Assembly (NCBI RefSeq): GCF_947489255.1
Contig: NZ_CANLCY010000003.1
Coordinates: 1-64,000, forward strand
Source of the DNA: an uncultured Microbacterium sp.
Lineage (GTDB): Bacteria; Actinomycetota; Actinomycetes; Actinomycetales; Microbacteriaceae
Reading direction: 5' to 3'
Length of the DNA: 64,000 nt
Position 1 is the first letter of the stretch; every line of letters starts with the position of its first letter. Of the stretch, positions 28,395 through 37,116 are shown one piece after another. Position numbers and translations under genes: made by a program. The notes beneath the pieces are model-generated. The model made no database searches, had not been told where the DNA came from, and saw nothing but the letters and a program-made list of their open reading frames with translations.

Positions 28395-29378
28395 ATGACC
28401 GGACTGCACTGGGGCATCCTCGCAACGGGCGGCATCGCGCACGCCTTCACCTCCGACCTGCGCACCGCGGGCCTCGACGTCACCGCCGTCGGCTCGCGCC
28501 GCATCGACAGCGCGCGCGAGTTCGCCGCGCGATACGACATCCCGCACGCTCACGGCTCGTACGAGGACCTCGTGGCCGATCCCGACGTCGACATCGTCTA
28601 CATCGCCACCCCGCACCCCTCGCACGTGGAGAACGCGCTGCTCGCCCTCGACCACGGCAAGCACGTGCTGGTCGAGAAGCCGTTCACGCTGAACGAGGCC
28701 GAAGCGGCGGCCATCCGCGAGAAGGCGGCCGAGAAGGGCCTTCTCGCGATGGAGGCGATGTGGACGCGGTACCTGCCGCACATGGTGCGCATCCGCGAGA
28801 TCGTCGCCGCCGGCACGCTCGGCGAGATCCGCGTCGTCGCCGCCGACCACACGCAGAGGATCTCGACCGACCCCGCGCACCGCCTCAACGACCTCGCCCT
28901 CGGCGGCGGTGCCCTGCTCGATCTCGGCATCTACCCGATCTCGTTCGCCGTCGACGTGCTGGGACTGCCCGAGCGCGTCTCGGCGCTCGCCCGGCTCTCG
29001 GATGCCGGCAGCGACGCCGAAGTGGCGACCATGTTCGTGCACGAGGGCGGCGCCATCTCGACCACGGTGTCGTCGTCGCGCGCGGCCGGGGCCGACACCG
29101 CGCAGGTCGTGGGCACCGAGGCCCGCATCGAGATCGACCGCGTCTGGTACACCCCCACCTCGTTCCGGGTGATCGCCTCCGACGGCACGGTCGTGGAGGA
29201 GTTCGCCAGCGAGATCGAGGGGCGCGGCATGCAGTTCCAGGCCCTCGCGGCGGAGCGCCTCGTCGCCGACGGCGCGATCTCGAGCGACGTGCTGGGGATC
29301 GACGAGACCGTCGCGATCATGGGCGTACTCGACGAGGTGCGTCGCCAGATCGGCGTGGTGTACCCCGGCGAGCGCTGA
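28395..29378 (+). CDS. Gfo/Idh/MocA-family oxidoreductase
   Basis: A 327-residue NAD(P)-dependent dehydrogenase. The Rossmann fold starts at residue 3 (LHWGILATGGIAHAF), and the family motif VLVEKPFTLNEAEA carries the conserved EKP lysine. The C-terminal substrate domain has LGGGALLDLGIYPI. The family oxidises sugars, inositols or trans-dihydrodiols; length and the DLGIYPI motif are close to the trans-1,2-dihydrobenzene-diol dehydrogenase branch, but the substrate is unknown. A hairpin follows at 29398-29430. Confidence 0.93.
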   Translation: MTGLHWGILATGGIAHAFTSDLRTAGLDVTAVGSRRIDSAREFAARYDIPHAHGSYEDLVADPDVDIVYIATPHPSHVENALLALDHGKHVLVEKPFTLNEAEAAAIREKAAEKGLLAMEAMWTRYLPHMVRIREIVAAGTLGEIRVVAADHTQRISTDPAHRLNDLALGGGALLDLGIYPISFAVDVLGLPERVSALARLSDAGSDAEVATMFVHEGGAISTTVSSSRAAGADTAQVVGTEARIEIDRVWYTPTSFRVIASDGTVVEEFASEIEGRGMQFQALAAERLVADGAISSDVLGIDETVAIMGVLDEVRRQIGVVYPGER

Positions 29379-29397
29379 GCCCGCACCGACCGTCCTC

Positions 29398-29430
29398 CGC
29401 CCCGTCCGGCCCCCGTGGTCGGGCGGGGCG
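29398..29430 (+). terminator. Probable terminator of the Gfo/Idh/MocA gene
   Basis: Arms CGCCCCGTCCG and CGGGCGGGGCG pair with one mismatch around an 11-nt loop, 19 nt after the stop. The remaining sequence to 29656 shows no recognisable feature. Confidence 0.5.
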
Positions 29431-29656
29431 TCGTCTTCTCGCGGGGCGTCGCCGGGGGCGTGCGCGTTCGCGTGCGACGCAGTGTGGAGCCCGGGCGGCG
29501 TGAGCGTCGGTGCGGAGCCTCGCCGGTCCGCGTCGGCCCCGGTTCGGCGGCATCCGGGGGTCTTCTTCGCTCCGGTGGTCATGTCGTCCCGCGCAACGGG
29601 GCCTCCGCGGCGGATGCCGGATCGTGGCGCGGCTACCCGGGAGGGCCGCGAGCGGT

Positions 29657-29662
29657 CAGACT
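29657..29662 (+). promoter_or_regulatory. -10 hexamer of leaderless NYN gene
   Basis: CAGACT, six nt (GGGGGC), then the ATG at 29669. Confidence 0.45.
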
Positions 29663-29668
29663 GGGGGC

Positions 29669-30529
29669 ATGCCCGATACCCAGACCGCCCGCGTCGCCGT
29701 GTACCTCGACTTCGACAACATCGTGATGTCGTGGTACGACCGCGTTCACGGGCGCAACGCGTACTCGCGCGACCGGCAGAAGATCGCCGAGAACCCCATG
29801 GAGCCCGAGATCGCGGAGCGCCTCACCAAGGCGACGATCGACGTGGGCGCCGTGATCGACTACGCGGCGTCGTTCGGCACCCTCGTGCTCACCCGCGCCT
29901 ACGCGGACTGGTCGGCCCCGGTGAACGCCGAGTACCGCTCGCAACTCGTGGCCCGTGCCGTCGACCTCGTGCAGCTCTTCCCCGCGGCGGCATACGCGAA
30001 GAACGGCGCCGACATCCGTCTCGCGGTGGATGCCGTCGAGGACATGTTCCGCCTCCCCGACCTGACGCACGTCGTGATCGTCGCGGGCGACAGCGACTAC
30101 GTCCCGCTCGCCCAGCGCGTGAAGCGCTTGGGTCGGTACGTCGTGGGCGTCGGCGTGGCGGGCTCGACGGCGAAGTCGCTCGCCGCGGCGTGCGACCGGT
30201 TCGACGCGTACGACTCGCTGCCCGGCATCCCGAAGCTCGCCGAGACGAAGAAGGATGCCGCGCCCTCACGCCCCCGCGCGCGCAAGCGTTCGAAGGACCC
30301 GGCGGTCGACCTACTCGACCGCGCGATGCAGTTGGAGGCCGAGCGCGCGGACGGGGAGTGGCTGCACGCCTCGGCGGTGAAGGACCTCATGAAGCGCCTC
30401 GACCCGTCGTTCAGCGAGAAGGCTCTCGGTTTCCGGAGCTTCTCGGACTTCTTGAAGGCGCAGACCGACCAGGTCGAGGTCGACGAGGAGTCGAACGTCG
30501 TGCAGGTCCGCGCCCTCTCGCGGGGCTGA
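29669..30529 (+). CDS. NYN-domain (PIN-like) ribonuclease with OST-HTH/LOTUS domain
   Basis: A 286-residue protein. The N-terminal NYN/LabA-like nuclease domain (about 8-175) has acidic residues Asp14 and Asp16 in VYLDFDNIV, later VDAVEDMFR, and GDSDYVPLAQRVKRLGR at about 140. A basic linker (RPRARKRSKD) leads to a C-terminal OST-HTH/LOTUS fold at about 210-280 (AVKDLMKRLDPSFSEKALGFRSFSDFL, quoted in part). The combination suggests an RNA-binding ribonuclease acting in RNA turnover or silencing. No bacterial target can be inferred from neighbours; a tandem-repeat array lies directly downstream. Confidence 0.87.
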   Translation: MPDTQTARVAVYLDFDNIVMSWYDRVHGRNAYSRDRQKIAENPMEPEIAERLTKATIDVGAVIDYAASFGTLVLTRAYADWSAPVNAEYRSQLVARAVDLVQLFPAAAYAKNGADIRLAVDAVEDMFRLPDLTHVVIVAGDSDYVPLAQRVKRLGRYVVGVGVAGSTAKSLAAACDRFDAYDSLPGIPKLAETKKDAAPSRPRARKRSKDPAVDLLDRAMQLEAERADGEWLHASAVKDLMKRLDPSFSEKALGFRSFSDFLKAQTDQVEVDEESNVVQVRALSRG

Positions 30530-30668
30530 GGCAGACGGCGCCGGGTCGCCTCGACGCGGCCGGGCCCGGCGGTCGTTTCGTGATCGGGCCTCCGGAACAC
30601 CCGGATGCCCGCGGAGAACGACCGGGTGTCCTGGACGCTCGAGGACGGTGCGGGGGCGCGGCGCCCGC

Positions 30669-30860
30669 GCAGCGGTGCGGCGTGAGGGCGCAGCGGCGCG
30701 GCTCGGTCGTGGCCTGGCCCGCGCGCAGCGGTGCGACGTGAGGGCGCGGCGGCGCGGCTCGGTCGTGGCCTGGCCCGCGCGCAGCGGTGCGACGTGAGGG
30801 CGCAGCGGCGCGGCGCGGTCGTGGCTTGGCCCGCGCGCAGCAGTGCGACATAAGGGCGCG
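30669..30860. repeat. Tandem array of a 56-bp unit, about 3.4 copies
   Basis: Copies begin at 30669, 30725, 30781 and 30837 with the unit start GCAGC(G/A)GTGCG. Three copies are complete; the fourth is a divergent start of about 24 bp. Units differ by only a few substitutions and the period is exactly 56 bp. The array fills the space between convergent genes ending at 30529 and 30866. The rest of that gap, 30530-30668, is GC-rich with no gene seen. It is not a CRISPR: there are no unique spacers. Confidence 0.9.
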
Positions 30861-30865
30861 GAGGG

Positions 30866-31492
30866 TCAGCGACGCTCGGCGCCGGGGGCGACGTGAGCGA
30901 GCACCCGCTCCCAGACCGCGGTCAGGGTGACGTGGCCGTTGACGGAGCCGATCTCGTCGCTGGGGACGACCGCCATCTCGGCCACGCGCATGCGGTCGAC
31001 GTACCACCGCGCGTCGTCGGCGTCCGCGGGCCCCTCGCCGCCCACGACGACGAGCACCTCGGCATCCAGCTGGTCGAGGAGGGGGGTGCGCAGGTCGCGA
31101 CTGAGCGGGTCGACCGGGCTCTCGACGCCGACGATCGCGAGGCGATCCACGATCGGGCCCATCGCCGCGGCCAGGTAGACCGCGATCGGCCCCGCCGACC
31201 GTTCGCCGACCAGCCCCACCCGCGTGCCGGGAGCCTCGCGGTCGAGCAGCGCGCGGAGCGCCTCGACGGTGAGTCCGGCGGGCGTCTGGCCGCCGAAGAC
31301 GGGAGGGTCCTCGAGCTCCGGGGCGTCGAGGCCGACCGCGACGACGCGCACATCGAACGACGAGGTCACGCGGGCGTCGGGATCGGTCGTCGCGACGTCT
31401 CCGGTGCGCAGCACGACGACGACGCGCGGAGCGCCGGGGGTACCGAAGCTGCGGTATCCGAGCTCGCCGTCGAGCCAAGGGGCCAGACTCAT
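30866..31492 (-). CDS. Alpha/beta-hydrolase-like protein of unknown function
   Basis: A 208-residue protein not assigned to a named family. It starts MSLAPWLDGELGYRSFGTPG and has alternating hydrophobic strands (RVVVVLRTGD, VRVVAVGLDAP, RVGLVGERSAGPIAVYLAA) resembling an alpha/beta-hydrolase fold, with GERSAG at the nucleophile-elbow position (GxSxG spacing altered). No clear catalytic Asp/His pair was identified. The ATG is 4 nt after the DNA ligase stop with GGAAGG upstream, so it is the second gene of a ligase operon. Confidence 0.7.
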   Translation of the reverse strand: MSLAPWLDGELGYRSFGTPGAPRVVVVLRTGDVATTDPDARVTSSFDVRVVAVGLDAPELEDPPVFGGQTPAGLTVEALRALLDREAPGTRVGLVGERSAGPIAVYLAAAMGPIVDRLAIVGVESPVDPLSRDLRTPLLDQLDAEVLVVVGGEGPADADDARWYVDRMRVAEMAVVPSDEIGSVNGHVTLTAVWERVLAHVAPGAERR

Positions 31493-31496
31493 GCCG

Positions 31497-33041
31497 TCAT
31501 CCTTCCGTCGTCGCGCCGCCGCCGGGGAGCAGCGCACGCAGGGTGTCGATCGTGTCGGCCTCGGCCGCGGGCTTGTCGGAGCGGTAGCCCTTCACCCGGG
31601 CGAAGCGCAGAGCCACTCCACCGGGGTAGCGGACCGACCGCTGCACGCCGTCGATGGCGATCTCGACGACGGTGTCGGGCACGACGCGGATACCACCCGG
31701 TATCTCACCGGTCTCGCGCTCGGCGAAGTGCGCCGTCTGCCAGGTCAGCAGCTCGTCGGTGAGGCCCTTGAAGGTCTTGCCGACCATGACGAACCCGCCC
31801 GGTTCGCCGAAGACCCCGTCGGGGTCGCGGGCGCCGAGGTGAAGATTCGAGTACCAGCCCGATCGGCGGCCCGACCCGCGCTCGACGCCGAGCACGACGA
31901 GGTCGAACGTGTGCACCGGCTTGACCTTGAGCCAGCTCTTGCCGCGCCGGCCCGCGGTGTAGGCCGCGTCGAGTCCCTTGATCATCACGCCCTCGTGACC
32001 CGCCCCCAGCGCGTCGCGCGCGAAAGTGTCGGCGGCATCGGGGTCGTCGGTCACCACGGCCGGGATGCGCCATGCCGCCGCCACCCGCTCAAGCTCATCG
32101 AGGCGCGCCGCGAGGGGCTCATCGACCAGGTCGCGCCCGTCGAGGTGCAGGATGTCGAAGAACCACGGTCGCAGGGCGATCTCGCGCGCCGCCTCGGCGC
32201 CGAATCGCGCCATGGTGTCTTGGAAGGGGCGCGGAGCACCGTCGTCGTCGAGCGACAGCGTCTCGCCGTCGAGGATCACCGCCTCGACGGGCAGTGCCCG
32301 CACGACCTCCACGATCTCGGGCACGCGATGGGTGACGTCGGCGAGGGTGCGGGTGTAGACGTGCACCTCGTCGCCGTGACGGTGCACCTGTACGCGCGCC
32401 CCATCGAGCTTGTACTCCACCGAGGCGCGTCCCGCCACGGCCAGCGCCTCGGCGACGGAGGTCGCGGTCGACGCGAGCATGGGCTGCACACCGCGGCCCA
32501 CGACGAGCCCCACGGCGTCGAGATCGGCGTCCGAACCCGTGAGGGCGACGAGAGCGGTCTCGCCCAGGTCACCCGAGAGCATGGCGGCGCGCCGCACCGC
32601 GACGCCGTCGCGAGCGGAGGCCCGGGCGATGGCATCCACGAGCACGCCCTCGAGGGCGCCCGTGCGCAGCTCGCCCGTCATCACCCGCACGAGCAGATGC
32701 CATTCCGACGCCGTCGCGCGGCCGGCCAGCTCGTCGAGCAGGGCGGTGCGCTGCGCCGCCGACCCGCTGCCGCCGAGGGCCGCGAGCCGGTCGAACGCGC
32801 CGTCGACATCGGAGACGGTCAACGACGGGGCATCGGCGTGCGCTCCCCCGCGATTCGACAGGGTCTTCCACCCCACGCCGAGCCGACCCTGGCGCGGCGA
32901 AGCGGTGAGGATTCCCACCGCGGGGACGATCTCGTCGGGCGCGAGTCCGCGCAGCAGCCCCGCGAGGGCGTCGACCTTGGCCAAGCGCGAGCGGGTGCCG
33001 GTCACCGCCGCGAGCGCCGTCTCGATGTCGCCGAAGAGCAT
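31497..33041 (-). CDS. ATP-dependent DNA ligase
   Basis: A 514-residue ligase: N-terminal DNA-binding domain (about 1-190), adenylation domain with nucleophile Lys211 in VEYKLDGARVQVHRHG, VILDGETLSL (motif III), GHEGVMIKGLDAAYTAG (motif IV) and WLKVKPVHTFDLVV (motif V), and an OB-fold to the C-terminus. Size fits the actinobacterial LigB/archaeal-type group, a non-replicative repair ligase beside the NAD-dependent LigA. The ATG at 33041 lies 6 nt after CAGGAT. It is divergent from recQ with about 190 bp between. Confidence 0.95.
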   Translation of the reverse strand: MLFGDIETALAAVTGTRSRLAKVDALAGLLRGLAPDEIVPAVGILTASPRQGRLGVGWKTLSNRGGAHADAPSLTVSDVDGAFDRLAALGGSGSAAQRTALLDELAGRATASEWHLLVRVMTGELRTGALEGVLVDAIARASARDGVAVRRAAMLSGDLGETALVALTGSDADLDAVGLVVGRGVQPMLASTATSVAEALAVAGRASVEYKLDGARVQVHRHGDEVHVYTRTLADVTHRVPEIVEVVRALPVEAVILDGETLSLDDDGAPRPFQDTMARFGAEAAREIALRPWFFDILHLDGRDLVDEPLAARLDELERVAAAWRIPAVVTDDPDAADTFARDALGAGHEGVMIKGLDAAYTAGRRGKSWLKVKPVHTFDLVVLGVERGSGRRSGWYSNLHLGARDPDGVFGEPGGFVMVGKTFKGLTDELLTWQTAHFAERETGEIPGGIRVVPDTVVEIAIDGVQRSVRYPGGVALRFARVKGYRSDKPAAEADTIDTLRALLPGGGATTEG

Positions 33042-33047
33042 GTCGGC

Positions 33048-33053
33048 ATCCTG
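33048..33053 (-). promoter_or_regulatory. -10 hexamer of leaderless DNA ligase gene
   Basis: CAGGAT, six nt (GCCGAC), then the ATG at 33041. Confidence 0.45.
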
Positions 33054-33228
33054 GCATCCCCCTCCGACATCGCCGCGGCGCTTGCGCGCGCGCCCCGCGC
33101 ATGCCACCCGCCGAGGGCCGCGCGGCGCTCGCGTCGCGGACCATACGTCGGCCCCGCCCGCAACCCCCGGATGGTCGCGCGCTCCCTGGGGTGTGCTGGA
33201 TGACCTTCCCCCTAGGAATGAGGCCCCC

Positions 33229-34893
33229 GTGAACGCTCCCGCCACCCTCGAACAGTCCGCCCGCACCGCCCGTGAGGTCTTCGGGTGGGACGAACTGCTC
33301 CCGGGCCAGGCCGAGGCGATCGACGCGGTGGTCGGCGGGCGCGACACCCTGGTCGTCTTCCCCACGGGCGCCGGCAAGTCGGCGGTGTACCAGATCGCCG
33401 GGTGCGAGCTCGGCGGCGTGACGGTGGTCATCTCGCCCCTCCTCGCGCTGCAGCGCGACCAGATCGACTCGATCGACCGGGCTCCCGATGCTCCCGCCGC
33501 CGTGGCGCTGAACTCCCGCACGAGCGCTCGTGCGAAGCGCGCCGCGTGGACGGCCATCGAGGGCGACGACGCGGTGTACGCCTTCCTCGCCCCCGAACAG
33601 CTGGCCAACAGCGAGGTGTTCGACCGGCTCGCGAAGGCCGACGTGCGCCTCGTGGTGATCGACGAGGCGCACTGCGTCTCGGCCTGGGGCCACGACTTCC
33701 GCCCCGACTACGCGCGCATCGGCGACGCGATCGAGGCCCTGGGCCACCCCCCGGTGCTGGCGCTGACCGCCACGGCATCCGCCCCCGTCCGAGACGACAT
33801 CGTCTCGAGCCTGGGCATGCGCGACCCGCACCTCGAGGTGCGCGGAATGGACCGCCCCGAGATCCACATGGCCGTCCGCCGCCACGAGCACGACGACGAC
33901 AAGCGCCGCGCCGTGATCTCGGACGTGCAGGATGCCGACGGCCCGACCCTGCTGTACGTGGCGACCCGCAAGGAGACCGACGCGTACGCCGACGAACTCG
34001 CCGAGCTCGGCCTGCGGGCGGCGCCGTACCACGGCGCCATGGCGCAGAAGCGTCGCGACGAGGTGCACGCCGCGTGGAGCGCCGGCGACCTCGACGTCGT
34101 CGTGGCCACCTCGGCGTTCGGCATGGGCGTCGACAAGTCCGATGTGCGCTTGGTCGTGCACGCCGACGTGACCGAGTCGCTCGACTCGTACGCGCAGGAG
34201 ATCGGCCGCGCGGCGCGCGACGGCCGCCCCGCTCGCGCGATCCTGCACTACCGCGCCGAGGACTTCACGCTGCGCTCGTTCTTCGCCGGCGGGCACAGCA
34301 AGCGCGCCGACGTGGCCGGCGTCTGGGACGAACTGCGGCGGTCGAAGAAGCCGCTGCGCGCGAAGGACATCGCCGAGTCATCGGGCCGCTCGACCCGCGC
34401 CATCGGCCGCGTGCTCAACCAGCTCGTGGCGTGCGAGCTCGCCGAGTCGGGCCCCGACGGGGTGTCGGCGCGCACGAAGGCGTCGGCCGGCGACGCGGTG
34501 AAGGCGGTGCGCGACCGCGACGAGGCCGAGGAGCGCATCCGCGCTTCGCGCATCGAGATCATGCGCGGCTACGCCGAGACCTCGCACTGCCGCCGTCGCG
34601 CGCTGCTGGAGTACTTCGGCGTCGAGACCCCCGCCCAGTGCGGATCGTGCGACCGCTGCGACGCGAGCGCCACCGCCCCGGCACCCGTCGAGACGGAGAC
34701 CCCGGATGCCGCTGCGGCCGACGCCGACGGCATCCGCATCGACTCCGCCGTGCACCACGGCGAGTTCGGTACCGGCACGATCATGGGCGTCGAGGAGGAC
34801 CGCCTCACGGTGTTCTTCCCCGAGCACGGCTACAAGGTGCTGGCGCGCGCGGCGTTCGAGACCGGCGTGCTGGGGCTGGGCGAGGCGGCGTAA
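33229..34893 (+). CDS. recQ: RecQ-family ATP-dependent DNA helicase
   Basis: A 554-residue superfamily 2 helicase: Walker A FPTGAGKSAVYQ (44-55), DEAHCVSAWGHDFRP from about 145, LALTATAS, HGAMAQKRRD, FGMGVDKSDVRLVVH and QEIGRAARDGR. The RecQ zinc-binding Cys set ends at CGSCDRCDAS; an HRDC domain is missing. A small C-terminal domain (VHHGEFGTGTIMGVEEDRL) resembles the DUF3553/CarD-like fold seen in some UvrD/RecQ proteins. It unwinds recombination intermediates. The GTG start is the only in-frame start near the conserved N-terminus; the ATG at 33218 is out of frame. Confidence 0.94.
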   Translation: MNAPATLEQSARTAREVFGWDELLPGQAEAIDAVVGGRDTLVVFPTGAGKSAVYQIAGCELGGVTVVISPLLALQRDQIDSIDRAPDAPAAVALNSRTSARAKRAAWTAIEGDDAVYAFLAPEQLANSEVFDRLAKADVRLVVIDEAHCVSAWGHDFRPDYARIGDAIEALGHPPVLALTATASAPVRDDIVSSLGMRDPHLEVRGMDRPEIHMAVRRHEHDDDKRRAVISDVQDADGPTLLYVATRKETDAYADELAELGLRAAPYHGAMAQKRRDEVHAAWSAGDLDVVVATSAFGMGVDKSDVRLVVHADVTESLDSYAQEIGRAARDGRPARAILHYRAEDFTLRSFFAGGHSKRADVAGVWDELRRSKKPLRAKDIAESSGRSTRAIGRVLNQLVACELAESGPDGVSARTKASAGDAVKAVRDRDEAEERIRASRIEIMRGYAETSHCRRRALLEYFGVETPAQCGSCDRCDASATAPAPVETETPDAAAADADGIRIDSAVHHGEFGTGTIMGVEEDRLTVFFPEHGYKVLARAAFETGVLGLGEAA

Positions 34894-35268
34894 GGCGCGG
34901 GGCAGCGGGCGCGCGTCAGCGCTGCAGAGTGGGCTGCGGGACGGCGCGGAGCAGTGGGGCCGTGGCTGAGGCGTCACAGTGGCGGCCGGGTGCTCGGCGC
35001 GATGCGGGTGGCGAGGCGGCGCGGCGGCGCGGGACAGCGGGGCCGTGGCGGAAGCGGAGGCGGCACAGTGGCGGCGGGTGTGCTGTGCTGTGCTGTGCGG
35101 AGCGGCGCAAGGCGGGGGAACGCCGACCATGTCCCATTTTCAGCGGTGTGTGTCCCACATATCGCGGGTCAGCGCGCCTCCAACCGACTACGACTGGGAC
35201 ATGGTCCGTGTGCGACGGCTAGAGCGTCCGGCAAAACTCTGATCGTCTCGCGACGGAGCCGCCGGATC
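34894..35268. repeat. Gene-free stretch with degenerate direct repeats and a family-B palindrome
   Basis: Two imperfect G-rich copies lie at about 34951-34993 and 35037-35086, both with GGGGCCGTGGC and CACAGTGGCGGC. A short GTGCT tandem follows in the second copy. A palindrome then occupies 35126-35205. No credible reading frame was found here; several open frames exist only because GC-rich DNA has few stops. Confidence 0.6.
35126..35205. repeat. Intergenic palindromic element (family B)
   Basis: Perfect 11-bp outer arms ACCATGTCCCA (35126-35136) and TGGGACATGGT (35195-35205) enclose 58 nt that contain another TGTCCCA copy. The same outer arm occurs inside hrpA at 14854-14908. Confidence 0.7.
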
Positions 35269-35676
35269 TCAGCGATCGCGCGTCGCCCACCACGCCCACG
35301 CCACCAGCGGGGGCTGCAGGAACAGGCGCAGGAAGCGCGAGCGGTCGGTGTTGAGTCCCGGCGCCGGGCGGCCGGTGCGCCACTGGTGCACGTTGCCCGG
35401 GAACACCGCGACGAAGAAGGCAGCGATCGCCGCCCCGATGCGCCGACGCTCGGCCGGCAGGGCGACCAGCGCGACACCGAGCACCACCTCCACGGCTCCG
35501 GATGCAACGACGATGGCGTCCTTGTCGGTGTGCAGCAGACGCGTCGCCCACCCCGGGACGACGATGCGATAACCGCGACGCCCCCACGTGAGATGACCGG
35601 CACCGGCCGCCACCAGCAGCAGGGCCAGCACCCCGCGCGAGACCGAGCGGAGGGTGAGACGTCGACGTCGTGGCAT
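35269..35676 (-). CDS. DoxX-like small membrane protein
   Basis: A 135-residue protein with a basic N-terminus (MPRRRRLTLR) and four hydrophobic segments, at about 12-30, 55-75, 80-95 and 115-130. The pattern GAGHLTWG, VVASGAVEVVLGVALV and FFVAVFPGNVHQW resembles the DoxX/DUF4267-like family of small membrane proteins of unknown function. The ATG at 35676 lies 6 nt after CAGACT (35683-35688) with no Shine-Dalgarno, a leaderless arrangement. Confidence 0.75.
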   Translation of the reverse strand: MPRRRRLTLRSVSRGVLALLLVAAGAGHLTWGRRGYRIVVPGWATRLLHTDKDAIVVASGAVEVVLGVALVALPAERRRIGAAIAAFFVAVFPGNVHQWRTGRPAPGLNTDRSRFLRLFLQPPLVAWAWWATRDR

Positions 35677-35682
35677 CCGGTC

Positions 35683-35688
35683 AGTCTG
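35683..35688 (-). promoter_or_regulatory. -10 hexamer of leaderless DoxX-like gene
   Basis: CAGACT, six nt (GACCGG), then the ATG at 35676. Confidence 0.45.
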
Positions 35689-35795
35689 CCACCGTGGTCG
35701 CGGGGCGGGGTCGATCGCGAGGGATCGAGGCTCGGAACGCCCGCCCGTCTAGGCGAAGAGGGGCGCGCCCGTGGGCGACTCGCACCCGGTTCTTC

Positions 35796-35801
35796 TAGGC
35801 T
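35796..35801 (+). promoter_or_regulatory. -10 hexamer of leaderless GNAT gene
   Basis: TAGGCT, six nt (CGCGCC), then the ATG at 35808. Confidence 0.55.
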
Positions 35802-35807
35802 CGCGCC

Positions 35808-36299
35808 ATGACGCCCGCAGAGTCGAACATCACCATTCGTCCGGCCAGGCCCGAGGATGCCGAGGGCATCGCGATCGTGCACGCCACGTCGTGGCGCGAG
35901 ACGTACGGGCGGTTCGTCGAGGATCCGGAGACGAACCCGTGGTTCGCCGTCGAGCCGCGGATCGGCATGTGGCGCACCAATCTCGCCGATGCCCTCTTCT
36001 CGACCGTGGTGGCCGTCGCCGGAGAGCGGATCGTCGGATTCGCCGCCGTTCAGGAGACCCCGGATGACGACGCTGTGCGACCGGAGGAACTGACCATGAT
36101 CTACGTCCTCGCGGCGGCCCACGGGACCGGGGCGGGGCAGGGACTTCTCGACGCGGTCCTGGGCGAACGGCCGGCCTCACTGTGGGTGGCCGCCGACAAC
36201 CCCCGCGCTCGTGCGTTCTACCGCCGCAACGGCTTCGTCGCGGATGGGGCGCAGTCGTCGTTCGGACCGATGAAGGAGACGGTCCGCCTCGTGCGCTGA
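35808..36299 (+). CDS. GNAT-family N-acetyltransferase
   Basis: A 163-residue acetyltransferase. The order is ITIRPARPEDAEGIAIVHATSW (quoted only as the family start), VGFAAVQE, the acetyl-CoA pyrophosphate loop AAAHGTGAGQGLLDAVLGE, and the C-terminal LWVAADNPRARAFYRRNGF motif. The Q/RxxGxG/A loop is present as HGTGAG. Substrate unknown; such proteins often acetylate small amines or antibiotics. It is monocistronic, 25 nt from the convergent LLM gene. Confidence 0.92.
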   Translation: MTPAESNITIRPARPEDAEGIAIVHATSWRETYGRFVEDPETNPWFAVEPRIGMWRTNLADALFSTVVAVAGERIVGFAAVQETPDDDAVRPEELTMIYVLAAAHGTGAGQGLLDAVLGERPASLWVAADNPRARAFYRRNGFVADGAQSSFGPMKETVRLVR

Positions 36300-36324
36300 T
36301 CCGGAGGGCGTCTCCCCCGTCAGA

Positions 36325-37116
36325 TCACGCCCCGCCCCCTCCCCCCGGGTTCGGTGCCGTCCGCCGCGCGAAGTCCACGTAGGCCTCGACCGTGTCGTCG
36401 GGCACGATCGCGCGCAGCACGACCTCGTCGGCGGCGGCGGTGTAGGCGTCGAGGGCATCGCCGAGCTCGGTGACATCGCGGATGGTCGTGTCTATGGCAT
36501 CCACCCCCATCCGTGCGAAGTTCGCGGCGTAGTTCGGGAACGACGCGTAGCGCGCCGTCTCGGCCTCGAGGCGTTCGCGCGCCGCGGCGTCGATGGCGGT
36601 GCGCACGTAGACCGCGACGTGCGTCGTGGGCGTGATCGCGTGCAGGGCGGCCGCCTGCTCGGCCGCTTCGGTGGGCGGTACCCAGTTCAGCAGCACGCCG
36701 TCGGCGCGCTCGGCGGCGAGGCGGCGCATCTTCGGGCCCAGCGCTCCGACCAGCACGCGCGGGAGACCCGCCGCGTGGAGCTCCTCGGTCGCGTCGTGCA
36801 CGCGAGCGAGCGCCCCCTGGCGCGCCATGCCCGAACCGATGCCGATCGTCACGCGATCGAGCGGGAGCAACAGGGATGCCGCATCGGCGGCGATCGCGGA
36901 CGCGGGCCGGCGGTCCACGGGCACGACCCCCGTCGCCAGGTGCAGACGTTCGGTCACGCCCGCGGCCGCGGCGAGCGCCGCGAGGGCGTCGCCGTCGGGG
37001 GTGTCGTTGACCCACAGCGTGTGAAAGCCGGCCCTCTCGACCTCGGGGGCGATCCGCGCGATCGCGTCGGGGCCGAGCGACCCGGCGACGCCGAGCGAGA
37101 CGGCGCCGCGGGTCAC
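36325..37116 (-). CDS. LLM-class F420/FMN-dependent oxidoreductase (short)
   Basis: A 263-residue luciferase-like protein: SLGVAGSLGPDAIARIAPEVE, GFHTLWVNDTPDGDAL, RVTIGIGSGMARQGAL and VLVGALGPKMRRLAAERADGVLLNW. It is shorter than the usual 300-350 residues because the insertion segments of the barrel are reduced. The C-terminus is a Gly run (PGGGGGA). The ATG overlaps the stop of the upstream LLM gene by 4 nt, so the pair is co-translated and could form a heterodimer as in bacterial luciferase. Substrate unknown. Confidence 0.88.
   Translation of the reverse strand: MTRGAVSLGVAGSLGPDAIARIAPEVERAGFHTLWVNDTPDGDALAALAAAAGVTERLHLATGVVPVDRRPASAIAADAASLLLPLDRVTIGIGSGMARQGALARVHDATEELHAAGLPRVLVGALGPKMRRLAAERADGVLLNWVPPTEAAEQAAALHAITPTTHVAVYVRTAIDAAARERLEAETARYASFPNYAANFARMGVDAIDTTIRDVTELGDALDAYTAAADEVVLRAIVPDDTVEAYVDFARRTAPNPGGGGGA

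Noticed and set aside
29379..29668. Possible gene in the gap before the NYN gene
   Set aside because: Open frames are Arg/Gly-rich and have no start signal; apart from the terminator-like hairpin nothing is supported.
30669..30860. CRISPR array
   Set aside because: The repeats are contiguous 56-bp units without unique spacers, and no cas gene is nearby.
34954..35811. A 285-codon open frame on the plus strand across the recQ downstream gap
   Set aside because: It runs through repeats and antisense to the DoxX-like gene, has no ribosome site or leaderless promoter and no recognisable protein features.
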